From NCBI GenBank assembly GCA_014871385.1, contig CM026431.1, positions 5,927,089 to 5,991,088 of the forward strand: 64,000 nt of DNA, in the 5' to 3' direction. The DNA comes from Ceratodon purpureus. Lineage: Eukaryota > Streptophyta > Bryopsida > Pseudoditrichales > Ditrichaceae. Position numbers and translations under genes: made by a program. Positions 11,100-20,999 of this stretch are shown piece after piece. Under the pieces are notes generated by a model. That model made no database searches. It was given only the letters and a program-made list of their open reading frames with translations, and was not told the origin of the DNA. How positions within the stretch are numbered: the stretch's first letter is position 1; every line of letters begins with the position of its first letter.

Positions 11100-11946
11100 G
11101 CGACTATAGTACAGTAGTGGACCAGGTGATGATATGGACACTCCTACAGAAGTAGGGGGGACAGATCGAGATTCGCTGCATCATGAAATGGAAACCACCC
11201 TCACGAAAGTACTGCTGGATGGTTTATGCATCATGACATGTATGTTCCCTTCAAATTCAAACCTGAAGGGCTCGATCTTGTTTCCCCCTTCTGAATTGGC
11301 GGGGATTCTCCGTTTGAATTCTCTGCTGGACCGCCATCTCCTGATTCATTCACATCAATTCAGAGCAGTCTCCTCAGAGTTGTTTCATTAGCGCGTTTCA
11401 GAGTACCAGTTTCCTCCAACATAGCATGTCGTAGACGGGTTGTAGAACCTTGGACTGGTGGTAGAACCTGAGATTAGAGGGTTGCGGGGGACCGAGGATG
11501 GGATTGAGGTGCCGGAGAATCATTCGAGGAGGCGGAGGGAGCATCTGCTCGGGTGTTTAGAGCGGCCGATTACATTCGCAGGGAGCGCAGGTATGATCTC
11601 GGTCTTTCCTTGGAAGATCTTTTGTCAATCGGGTTTATTTCATTGCTCTTGAATGGTGTGTTCTATCTCCTGTACACGTTACATGTGCTGATCATGTGAT
11701 CCATCGCGGAATCCCCTATTGTAAGTAGAATTGTTCATGTAGTTCTCCGCGGATTATGTAGAATTTGCAAAGGTATCGGGGAATTTCTAGTTAAGATCAA
11801 CCCTTGCATGTTGCATATTGGTGGAATGAACTGCACTTATGTGATTTCCGTGTTGTTGTAGAAATTATTCTGTACGGACAGGAATCTCACTGTACGGACA
11901 GGGGGTGGCGAGGTGGAGGCTGCTTCTTCGTGGACCCAACTACACT
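11100..11946 (+). other. leader region of the DUF7869-type gene
   Basis: It holds an upstream ATG frame at 11134-11391 (85 aa, no recognisable domain) and possible splice sites. I see no conserved protein and treat it as 5' leader or subterminal element sequence. Confidence 0.4.
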
Positions 11947-12252
11947 CATCGGGAGATCCCTCGATGCTGCTTTGGAGATCATAATCGAGAGACACTCATC
12001 GGGAGATCCCCGATCCTATAGAAGTTAGACCCTCATCGAGAGATCCCCCGATACTTCTTTGGAGATCCTCATCGAGAGACCCCCATCGGGAGATCCCCCG
12101 ATCCTAAAGGATTTAGACCATAATCGAGAGATCCCTCGATACTTCATTGGACATCCTCATCGGGAGATCCCCCGATCCTATCGAATTTAGACCCTCATCG
12201 GGAGATCCCTCGATCCAATAGAATTTAGACCCGCATCGAGAGATCCCCCGAT
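11947..12252. repeat. array of an 18-20-bp palindrome at about 38-bp spacing
   Basis: Nearly palindromic blocks of the type CATCGGGAGATCCCYCGATG begin at 11947, 11997, 12034, 12070 (partial), 12084, 12121, 12158, 12196 and 12234. Spacers are A/T-rich (CCTATAGAATTTAGACCCT type). The array ends 22 bp before the ATG of the DUF7869-type protein. Clusters like this resemble the subterminal motifs bound by transposases of CACTA- and hAT-type elements. They could equally be operator sites for self-regulation. Confidence 0.9.
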
Positions 12253-12273
12253 ACTTCTTTGGCTCTCGTGAAA

Positions 12274-15200
12274 ATGGGCTCTGAGAGTGACAGTGACGGT
12301 CCCCAGATGCCGTCTGTGGGTCCTTCCCGTCACGACTTCTCTCAGGAATCAACTGCTCGCTCAGATGAGCTTCGACCCGGGCAGTCTGTGAAGCTTGTCG
12401 TCCCCCGTTTCGGAGATGTTGGAATCGGATCTGTTGTCGACGTTAATCCTTCCGGGCAGTGGCTTGGGGTTTGCATTCCACCTGGCTCTTCAGAATTTAT
12501 TCTTGTGCGACCATCAAGCATCGTGTCGGACGCAGAGGACCTCTTCCTCGAACCACGCCAGAGAGGCTGCATCGTTTTGAGGGATGCTTTGAATCGAACA
12601 GTCCTCTGGAGAGCTGGTGATGCGATTGCATTATTGCAGGATCCTCCCACGAACGATGTTGAATACGTTCGTCAACAATCCTGGATTGGTCTGGAAGTTC
12701 AGAAAGTGGACCTTGCGGGTGCGGTTATAGCCTCCGGTAGAGTGTTCTGCTCAGAACCGGAGGAGTATTTCCGAGACGGAAGATTGGGCGAGGGATACAT
12801 TGGAGTGACAATCCTCGACGTCTTTGTCGGGGACACTGATGCCATAATGAGTAATGAGCGTTGGTTGATATCTGAATGCAAATTCCCGAACGGCCCTTCT
12901 CTTCGGTCATCAGTAGAGCACTTCTCCCGAATCCCAATGGAGGTAGATCCACAGGAGCACCTTGGAGGCAGACGGAAGGCACCTTACCGGTTTATAGTGC
13001 GGAAACCTAAAACGCATGAAAAACGTTTGATGTACAATACGAAGACAGCGGATGCGGAAGTGAGGAAGGTTAGCTCCGAACGATGCTGCTCGAAGCATTG
13101 CTGTCAGACATTTCCCCAGGAGCTCACGCTAATAGTGCGTAAGAAATTCTATTCGAAATCCTTTCAGGGAAGACGGGAATACGGGATTGCGGCGGGTGGA
13201 CAGATGCATTCAGTCGACGGTGACCGTAGGAGGAAGTACTTGACGCTGCATGGTTCGGAAGTTTGCGCAACTGCGTGGTATCTTATTCACGGAGTTCCCA
13301 AGTCAACTTTTCATAGCTATGTCCAACGATACAACGAAGGGGTTCTATCAACAGCGCATGGAAACAAGGGCTACAAGCGACCGAGGATCGGAACAGTTCA
13401 AGTCATGGGTACTATTGCTGCTATTGTAGACGAGAATGCAGATCAGATGCCCCATCAAATGCGAGGAATCGGAAATGGACGAGTGGACACTCTGAAATAT
13501 CTTCCAGCAGGCAACAACTGGAAGCGGGTGATGGCTGACGCCAATGAGGTATGAGTCCTTGCTTCGCGTTTCTTGTAGTGTCATTGCATCGGGAGATCTC
13601 CCGATAGAGGTTACTTTCGTATTGACAGTCAGTTCTCTGTCTTATAGTATCGTTGCACTCTACCTACGTCATGCAATATAGAACTCTTTTTCTCGTCTTC
13701 GGTGATTTGTCTGAATTTGTCGTCTAATACTTCGAGCTTGTTTGCTTGCGTGCGTCGCTTTCTTTTCCTCACCAGCCATTTGAACGTACCGGTGCTTTGC
13801 AGACAAATGTTTCATTAGGTCTGCCTACAGTGAGCCAGTCTACAATTAGTAGAATTAGAAGTTCACTCTTCAACAATATCGCAATCAAACCGGTTGGAAG
13901 TTCTTTTGCGAAATGCTCGACGTGTGACCAACTTCAAGAATTCATTCTGAAGTCAGCCAACGGAAGTCCAGAATATGTTGACTTCGTGAAGCAACGGGAG
14001 GAGCATCTTGCTCACCAAGCCTCTTGTCGTCGTCTGTATGGTGCATGGCGCGAAGAATCAAAGCGCAATCCCAGCGAGATTCTGTGCATCATTCATGACA
14101 AGATGGATACTGCAAAAACCGCCCTTCCCCGGATGCGGGTTACAACAAAGGCTACTCAAGGTTTGGGCCAACTTCCCATGAACGTCACTGGTATGGTTTC
14201 TCATGGGCACGGGGATGGCGCCTATGCACATTACTGTCCTCAATGTTGGCCAGGAGATTCTAACGCCACAATATCGTCGTTGGCGAGGCTGTTCCGTCGA
14301 CTGGAAGGCCCCTCATTTCGGGAGTCTGGGAAACTATTTGAGTACCCCCCGCAAAACTCACTGTTCGAGACATTGTTGAGGGGGAAGTCTAGGTGCCTCG
14401 ACATTTTACCGCGTATCGAGGGATCCCCCGATGTCCCAGGGTCGAAACCTTTACCGAGGAAGTTATACCTTCAACTGGATAACTCCGCCAAAGATAACAA
14501 GAACCAATATCTCATGGCGTTTCTCTCCCTGCTGACTGCACGGGGTGTTTTCAAGGAAATTCAGGCTGGATTTCTACTAGTGGCTCATACGCACGAAGAT
14601 ATTGACGCTTATTTTAGCCATTTGTCGAAGGCATTAAAAAGCAAGAATACGTTCGTTCTAGCGGATCTAATGAAGGCCTTCATGCAGTCCCAGGAGTTGT
14701 CATTCATGCCGGAGTTCATTCAAGAGGTTGCAGACTTCAAGTCTTTCATCAAAGGCTATCAAAGTAGTGGTGCAGCACGCCTTATTGGACTTGGAGAGAT
14801 GCACCTTTTCAAGTTCTATGTGGACGATGATGGTTGGCCGGTTATGAGGTACAAGAAGTCAGCCGTCGACCCACAATGGCTACCCCTCAACAGACCCCCT
14901 ATTCGATTGTGGAATGAAAACATGGATGGCGGCCCAAAACTTCCTCACGGCTCACCGAAGCCGGTTCCGTTCAAACCTATGTGGGGAAGTGAGGTTCCTA
15001 AATCTACTGGGAATCAGGTGAAGGCGAGAGAGACCGCAGCCAAAGCTACTGAGAACAAGAAATTCATGAAGTGCGGACTCCAAAAGTACATTGAGTACTG
15101 GAAAAATGGAATGGCAAAATGCGAGGGATTTGCAGCAGCGTTTGGGCCTTATGTTGACTACTGGACTCGTTTGTTGTCTGAGCTTGATAAGCCTTTGCCA

Positions 15201-15743
15201 GTGACAAATCCTGAATTGTTAGAGGGTTTCTGGCCCAGCCATGACTGGAGGGACGTATCCAACGGAGTACCGCGCCCAAGATTTTTACAATTTTTACTGG
15301 AGGATGTGACTCCTGAGGATGAGGAACCAGAAGCGTATTGTGGCCCAGCAAACCAAGCTCCGGAGAGTCCTTTCAATCCGTGGCGTGATATTCGGCCTGG
15401 CAGCTGGGTTCTTTTGAGACCTGAAGATCCACTCATTTGTCCTGTATGGCAGGGAAGAGCAGCGACTGCTGTATGCAGAGAGGAAGGCCATGTAAACCAT
15501 GGGAAATTTTTAATTCAGTTTTGGGAACCTCGTAGCGCGGAAAGAGACCTTGCATTGAAATACCGTAGCTGTTGGTCTGCTAAGTGGGTAGTAGAGACGC
15601 GTGCTCCGGAGTGGGTCTCTGTTGGTGTAGCTCTGTTTCAAAATTGGTCAAAAATCAAGGACCCGTCCACTAGAACCATTCCTAAGAAATCTATGGAGGC
15701 TGCTTTAGCAAACTTAGAGAGAGCTAACATAGTTGATCCATGA
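12274..15743 (+). CDS. DUF7869-family transposase-like protein, two exons
   Basis: Probable DNA transposase-like nuclear protein. The first in-frame ATG is 12274. Exon 1 is 12274-13548 (425 codons) and exon 2 is 13776-15743. The 227-bp intron (GAG|GTATGA ... CACCAG|CCATTT) is phase 0, giving about 1,080 aa. Seen: an acidic N-terminus; two beta-rich stretches (about residues 25-200) that may be a duplicated module; a Cys-rich segment (CCSKHCC, about residue 270); a probable HTH-like region with the family's VCATAW and GVPKSTF motifs; then D536 (KMDTAKT), D660 (LQLDNSAKDNKNQY) and H696-x-H698-E-D-x-D702 (HTHEDID). The last two blocks are the hallmark of DUF7869 proteins, which have an RNase-H-like core by inference. 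The C-terminus has a bromo-adjacent/SH3-like PGSWVLLRP segment. No frameshift or stop is seen. One copy of the flanking palindrome lies inside exon 2, where it encodes RIEGSPD, and a perfect copy lies in the intron. Confidence 0.82.
13549..13775 (+). other. intron of the DUF7869-type gene, carrying a perfect 18-bp palindrome
   Basis: GT-AG, phase 0. At 13588-13605 it contains ATCGGGAGATCTCCCGAT, the only fully symmetrical version of the motif in the window. Confidence 0.8.
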
Positions 15744-16720
15744 TCCTCTATGCCACTTAGGCATGACAGACGGTCATCCCTCGATGATTACATCTGAGTC
15801 ACCTGTCTTCCTCATTCTCTATTAAAGAAATAAGAGTCATCACTGCTTGACCGTTTCTCATCCCCGTGTAATATCATCCTTCCTCGTCTCAATGATGTTT
15901 GTTTCTGAGATTTGTGACACTTTAAGAACCATGACGATCATGACTGCGCAACGTGGAGACTGGTTGTGGAAGCAGATGGAGTAGTGGGAAACTGGAGGAA
16001 GGAAGTAGAAGCTTTCAGAACAAGGGGGGAAGGAGAGAAACTGCAGATTCATACGCCCAGTTCATTTGGTGTCGATAAACTTGAACTCCGGGCGTTCTGT
16101 TCAGGAGCGACTTTGGCAGCAGCAGTAGAAAGCAACGCAAGTTCCCGAGCAGGTGAGAGCAATGCACACATGCAGGGGCCATGGCCAATCGACTTTAGTT
16201 TTTAGTTGAAATTCTCTTCTTTGCGTTTTTGGTTGTGTTGCGTATCGAGTCTGTTGGGTTCTTGAGCAATTAGCAACACGAGTCATTGAGATTAGCTGGT
16301 GTATTAGTTTGAGCAAATACGGTTGGCATGTAATTAGGTTTTGGTCCACTGGAGTCGTCGTTTTCCTAATACATATGGACATACAATGTCGACAGCCTGA
16401 TCCCACTGTATGTTGTTGCATTTGTCGATCGAGTACTTTTGTTAAGGTGGAAATTTGGCTAAGTGCTGCGATGAACTTGTAGAAAAAAGGATTTGCTGTT
16501 TAGGGTTCAGGGTTTAGGGCTCTGGAGGTGGATTTACATTCATATACATCATGTGTTTCAGTTGAAGGGTTTGAGATAACATATCTTGTCATCAGTTTTT
16601 TAGTTTCTTTGAAGTGTGTTGTGGTTATTGGTTCTTTCGGATCTGGTTTTATGAACTTCATGTGGGTCTAGAATTTTCTAATCTTTTTCTCTTGAATTTT
16701 TTTTTCCACAGTTCCCAGGT
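15744..16720 (+). other. 3' region of the DUF7869-type gene and possible non-coding first exon of the next gene
   Basis: A half-palindrome (CATCCCTCGATG) at about 15775 begins a block that recurs at 18.74 kb (CTCATTCTCTATTAAAG). At about 15950-16152 lies a possible leader exon ending GAGCAG|GTGAGA. A matching pyrimidine-rich acceptor (TTTTTTTCCACAG) ends at 16711, nine bases before the next ATG. That suggests a spliced transcript with an intron of about 560 bp. Confidence 0.45.
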
Positions 16721-17332
16721 ATGGAACAGGATCCGACTCTCACGAAGGGGAAGATGATGATGATTGAGGATGGTTCAACCTCCCAGAGGGAAGTCCAGAA
16801 TATGGTCTTCAATGGAGATTGCGAGAAACCAGAACTTCCAGTCTGGAGAGATTCAGCAGCAAGGAGAGGTGGAGAGTTTCAATTCATGAAAGATGCACCT
16901 CTCAACCTGCCATGCCTACGACATTGGCTGAAGGATCTGAAGACATTTCAAGAGACAACAAAGTATGAAGTTCCTGATTATGACAAAGTTTCTGGGATGA
17001 ATTGTGAAGGATGGGATGGAACTTGGAGCTCCATTGCTTTGAGGCAATTTGTGGCCGTTGCAAATGCAACTGGAGTGATGCACCCTCCAAGGAACAAGAA
17101 GAACCAACTCGACTACATGAGGAATCAGGTCCTTTCCATCATGAAGCACCTGGAAGAGACAATGGAGATAGAAGGGACAATGGAGACAGAGCCAGCTCCA
17201 GCTCCAACAGTGCCAGCTCCGACAATGGCAACTCCGAAAGCGACTGGATATTCTTTCCCCAAATATCAAGCCGCCATCAACAAAATGGAAGAAAACCTCA
17301 AGAAAATGGAAGAAAACCGCAAGGATTTGTAA
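16721..17332 (+). CDS. hypothetical 203-aa protein of the palindrome-marked unit
   Basis: This is an ATG-initiated frame placed directly after a good splice acceptor. I do not recognise the family. The product begins with a Met/Lys-rich segment, and has a central globular-looking part (residues 45-140) with several Trp and Cys. A short Pro/Ala/Thr linker (PAPAPTVPAPT) follows, then a C-terminal coiled-coil heptad stretch (INKMEENLKKMEENRKDL). It lies between two clusters of the ATCGGGAGATC palindrome, about 1 kb downstream of the transposase-like gene and on the same strand. An accessory or DNA-binding partner protein of the same element is a reasonable guess but unproven. Codon usage looks like that of the upstream gene. 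Confidence 0.5.
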   Translation: MEQDPTLTKGKMMMIEDGSTSQREVQNMVFNGDCEKPELPVWRDSAARRGGEFQFMKDAPLNLPCLRHWLKDLKTFQETTKYEVPDYDKVSGMNCEGWDGTWSSIALRQFVAVANATGVMHPPRNKKNQLDYMRNQVLSIMKHLEETMEIEGTMETEPAPAPTVPAPTMATPKATGYSFPKYQAAINKMEENLKKMEENRKDL

Positions 17333-18096
17333 GTGTGGTGGATGCCTTACGAGGAGGATTTTACTTCTGATGTAGCGGATATGTTGTAGTCAGAGACTTC
17401 AGGTGCCATTGAGGCAGGTTTTGTAGTTCTATGTTTCAGCGGACACGTAGGAGATTTTGTGTAAAAACATTCCTACTGTTCTCGTTCTCTGGACAATTCT
17501 GTTTAAGTCCATTCTCACAGACTTTAGTTGCCATTGAGCCCGGTTTAGAATTTTGACTAGATGACATGAAGTACTCGTAATTGTAAATTCTCAATCTGTA
17601 ATGGTGGTTGTATGAGCACGGTTACACCTAGTTGTTAAATAGGTTTGAATGTGTGAATATCGCAATGCACTGGATCGGCAGGACGTAATTGACCGATTGC
17701 AAAATTAAAATAAATTAATTCCTCAGAAAACACAAACCAACATCGCACAGAAAATAACGCCCTAAACCAAAACTGTTTACAATTTTTTGATCGGAGATCC
17801 TATATGCTGTTTAGGTACGACATCGGGAGATCCCTCGATGATTACGTCTGAGTAAATAAGTCCTAGTCCTAATGATGCAAATGATGAGTAAGCTAGTCCT
17901 AGTCGGCTACCAGCCCAGTAGGGGAGTAGGGGCTACTAGACTAGGTCGACGTTGGCAATTAGTCGTCCAGAAAACCCTAGAGAAGTGGATTACTAGAACG
18001 TTTACCAGTTTACTAGACGAACTCGTGGGCTGTCTACTGTAGAAGCAGGTCGCATACTCTAGAAGTTAGTCGCATATTGTCCAATATTTTGTCGTT
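17333..18096 (+). other. spacer with palindrome-containing cassette
   Basis: It is mostly unremarkable. At about 17789-17855 lies the first of three copies of a roughly 68-bp cassette (TGATCGGAGATCCTATATGC ... GTTTAGGTACGACATCGGGA ...) with the palindrome at 17821-17840. Confidence 0.6.
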
Positions 18097-18618
18097 ATGG
18101 GGAGGCGGGGTAGCAATGTGGAGCGACCATTTGGTCGGGAGACACCGGCTAACCTCGAGGAGCTCCGGCCGTGGTATAGGGCGGTGGTTGCCCATTCTCG
18201 CAACACCGCCATTCCAGCTTTCAAATACATCCCACGCCTTCTGCAGCCAGGTGCGCGGTGGTTTTGGAGTATTGCTCACAGCATTGAGTTGTTGGAGATC
18301 TCTGACGCTTCCGGCATCGCCTTCCCACTGACGTTCGAGGAGTCCGAGGAGTCCGAGGAGTCCGGGAGTGTTGGCAGTGTGCACTTCAGCCACACAGGGG
18401 AAATGTCAACGCAAACCATGTCAACTTCAGGGTGGCTCCGCCTTGTTGACGAAGCTTACGACATCTCGGAGGGTGCTGGAAGTCGGTGCTCTGGCCAAGA
18501 TCAGTGGTGCGGAGGGAACGCAAGCCCGCAGTCCACGTATTCGTCGTTTGGATCCGTGCATCCATCCGTCGATACTCGGTGTAATGTTGTCCGAGCCAAG
18601 TCTACTGCGAAGGACTGA
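18097..18618 (+). CDS. hypothetical 173-aa protein
   Basis: ATG-initiated and GC-richer than its surroundings. The N-terminal half is globular-looking (ELRPWYRAVVAHSRN, then PGARWFWSIAHSIELLE). An acidic repeat (EESEESEESG) follows, with a Ser/Gly/Cys-rich tail. No family is recognised. Upstream sequence carries several in-frame stops, so 18097 is a plausible start or a first coding exon. It sits inside the palindrome-marked region. The DNA immediately after its stop repeats a 17-bp phrase (GTGGGTCCTTCCCGTC) three times, and that phrase also occurs once in exon 1 of the transposase-like gene (12311-12331). The ORF may therefore be a shuffled or captured fragment within the same element family. 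Confidence 0.4.
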   Translation: MGRRGSNVERPFGRETPANLEELRPWYRAVVAHSRNTAIPAFKYIPRLLQPGARWFWSIAHSIELLEISDASGIAFPLTFEESEESEESGSVGSVHFSHTGEMSTQTMSTSGWLRLVDEAYDISEGAGSRCSGQDQWCGGNASPQSTYSSFGSVHPSVDTRCNVVRAKSTAKD

Positions 18619-18674
18619 TCGTCTGTGGGTCCTTCCCGTGTGTGGGTCCTTCCCGTCTATGGGTCCTTCCCGTC
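18619..18674 (+). repeat. three tandem copies of a phrase from the transposase-like gene
   Basis: TGTGGGTCCTTCCCGT, TGTGGGTCCTTCCCGTC and TATGGGTCCTTCCCGTC lie head to tail. The same phrase is at 12311-12331 in exon 1, where it encodes VGPSRHD. Confidence 0.85.
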
Positions 18675-18691
18675 AGATGTTTACAGTTTTT

Positions 18692-18790
18692 TGATCGGAG
18701 ATCGTATATGCTGTTTAGGTACGACATCGGGAGATCCCTCGATGATTACGTCTGAGTCACCTGACTTCCTCATTCTCTATTAAAGAACGC
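18692..18790. repeat. palindrome-containing cassette, second copy
   Basis: It has the same cassette as at 17.79 kb, with the palindrome at 18725-18744. It continues into a block shared with the DUF7869-type gene's 3' flank (CACCTGACTTCCTCATTCTC). Confidence 0.85.
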
Positions 18791-19425
18791 CCTCCTCATG
18801 TTCTCATAGTAATAGATTACGTTCGCTGTATGTCTTGCGCAGAATTCCATTGCCTGATGCTCAGTTCGTGGTGATTGTCAAGAGGATGAGTCCGTGCTTT
18901 AGACCTGCACTTCTCGGTTTTAATCCCTGAACTTCATACCATCTGATCCTGTTTTCCTCTTTGCTTCTGAACTTGCAGGCATTTTCCACATGTTTAACTT
19001 CTTCCTGCTAATCAGCTCAGATATCGGAAGGGGACTTTAGCAAGTAGTTAGCAAGACCGTTATATCCTACGATGTTTGGTAACCATAGATGTAAAAACAG
19101 ATCACTTTCATCTTTTTGTATCTCTTGTCGAAGGTGTCCCCCGTGTGGGTTGTGAACTACTTTTTGAATGGAATGCCTTCAAAACAGAGTTGCTTTGAAT
19201 AATAAACAGAGTTTCATTTGATGCTTTCATATTTGTATACTTCGTATTCTAAGATTTCCATGGTTTGGAATAAATTTAGTAGCAGCAAATCTAGAATAGT
19301 TTCAAAACTGCTTCACATTATAATATGTCGGTCATGTTTGATATTGGGGTATTGCGTGAAAAATACTTCTGAGGCCGCAAGCCTTGTACCTGATTGTATG
19401 TTTGCCATGTGATATCCATGGTTCT
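18791..19425. other. gene-free spacer of the palindrome-marked unit
   Basis: No ORF of note and no RNA gene are seen. A possible poly(A)-signal-like AATAAA occurs near 19200. Confidence 0.4.
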
Positions 19426-19429
19426 ACTC

Positions 19430-20015
19430 TGACATCGTGGGATCCCCCGATGAATGGTAGAGTACTTCCGAGCCCACATCTCTTCCTCTCTTCCGTTGGT
19501 CACTGTTGATGCAGTGGTGTATGCAACTTCGTCGTGGATCATGGATCCGACGTGTAGAATCATTTCCAAGATAGCCATGGAATCTGCGTTAGCAAATGTA
19601 TTGGGAGACAATGTTTCTGATCGGAGACCCTATGTGCTGTTTAGGTACGACATCGGGAGATCCCACGACGAGTCCGTCTGAGTTAATTCTCTTCCTGAGA
19701 TAATTCTCTTCCTTCTGATCGGAGATCCTATGTGCCCCCATCTGGTCTATTCATTTGTATTACCGTAATCCCAATGTATGTATATCTCGGTCAAGTTGGG
19801 TGCTGGGGATCCCGTGATCAATATTGTAGAGCCGAAATCTCTTCTGTTTTCCGTTCCTTGCTCGCAATGTACGTATAATTATCTGGGTCAGGTTTGCTAT
19901 CGGGGGATCTCGTGACACATACTCTGGAGCCCAAATGTCCTCTGCTCTTTAATATCTCGCTCGCAATTTACTTATATCTTGGTCAAGTTCGGTGTCGAGA
20001 GATCCCGTGATGAAT
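19430..20015. repeat. downstream palindrome cluster in degenerate direct repeats of about 95 bp
   Basis: Palindrome variants lie at 19433-19452, 19651-19670 (third copy of the 68-bp cassette), about 19803-19818, 19899-19916 and 19994-20012. The last three sit in repeats that share GTATATCTCGGTCAAGTT and GTAGAGCC/CTGGAGCCC blocks. This mirrors the upstream array and would be the opposite subterminal region if 11-20 kb is one element. Confidence 0.75.
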
Positions 20016-20048
20016 ACTTCCCGTCCACGACGGTTCTTCCCATACATT

Positions 20049-20900
20049 GTTACATTTATGCTCTAAATTTGAGGACCAATTATCGGGTGATTACTTAATT
20101 CTGGACTCTGGACAGTCCAGAAATAGTTAAATATGGCATCTCTAAAATAACTGTACTTGACGAAATGGGAAGTCGGTTCAAGTCAATGAAAAAACTCTCA
20201 TGGGGATGACTATATGAGGAATATCAACTTAAAGGAGGGTAATCTGCAACCCTTAAGGCGTCAAGACTCTCCTGAAGAAGAGGGGTAATCCACACTCTAT
20301 CTTACAAGAGCAGACTCTGATATTAGGAAGAACTCGAGATAGACTAAGAAATCACTCTCTTCAAACTGTTGCGAACGGCAACTCTAAGATAGAGCAAGGG
20401 ACTAAATTAAGGGGATACCTCAAAGGGAGACAAGAATAGACTAGGAGTGAGGGAATTCCTCACACAAGACTCAGAATAACACTTAAAGTGGGAAAACTAG
20501 AAGTGATATCGATAACTGGAAGAGTATGTACAACTGGTGTTGAAGAGAGTAAGGAGCAATGGCCCTCGACTCTCTATTTATACTAGACTAGAGGAAACTT
20601 CCGAAGAAAGGTCCTAGAGACCTTGGGAAGCATCCATAGGACCTTCCAGAAGCTTATGGGAGCTTCCGGAATCTAAGAAGGTCAAGCGGAACCTTCCGGA
20701 AGCTTGTAGAAGCTTTCGGAAACTACTAGAACTACAAGGAAGCTTGTAGAAGCTTCCAGAAACTAGTGGAAGGTTCTAGAAAGTAGTAGAAGCATGTAGA
20801 ACCTTCTAGAAACTAATAGCATCTAAGCACGCTTAGCCACCGCTCTTTGGGAAAGCTCTTGAGAAGCTTGGTATACACCGTGTTGCGGAATCGGTATAGG
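20049..20900 (-). promoter_or_regulatory. LTR-like promoter with heat-shock-element array and TATA box
   Basis: Reading the minus strand, GAA/TTC modules at 20811-20649 are followed by TATAAATA at 20582-20575. Thirteen consecutive GAA triplets (plus strand) start at 20689, 20699 and so on to 20809, exactly every 10 bp. TTC sits midway at 20694, 20754, 20774 and 20804, with TTG/TTT near-matches elsewhere. This is the alternating nGAAn geometry that heat-shock factors bind. A TGTTA/TAACA end at 20049 is compatible with an LTR end, but I could not find the other end or a target duplication. No coding region follows, so it may be a solo LTR. Confidence 0.55.
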
Positions 20901-20999
20901 TCACACGATAAACTCGTGGGGCGTGGATGAAGTCCGGTATGGCACGCCTGTGACAGAATGTCAAAGGCTCCTTTGAGACTACAAATTTTTCCTAATGCC

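Noticed and set aside
12034..12252. 38-bp palindrome array as transcription terminators
   Set aside because: It lies upstream of the start codon, lacks T-runs, and this is a eukaryotic Pol II context.
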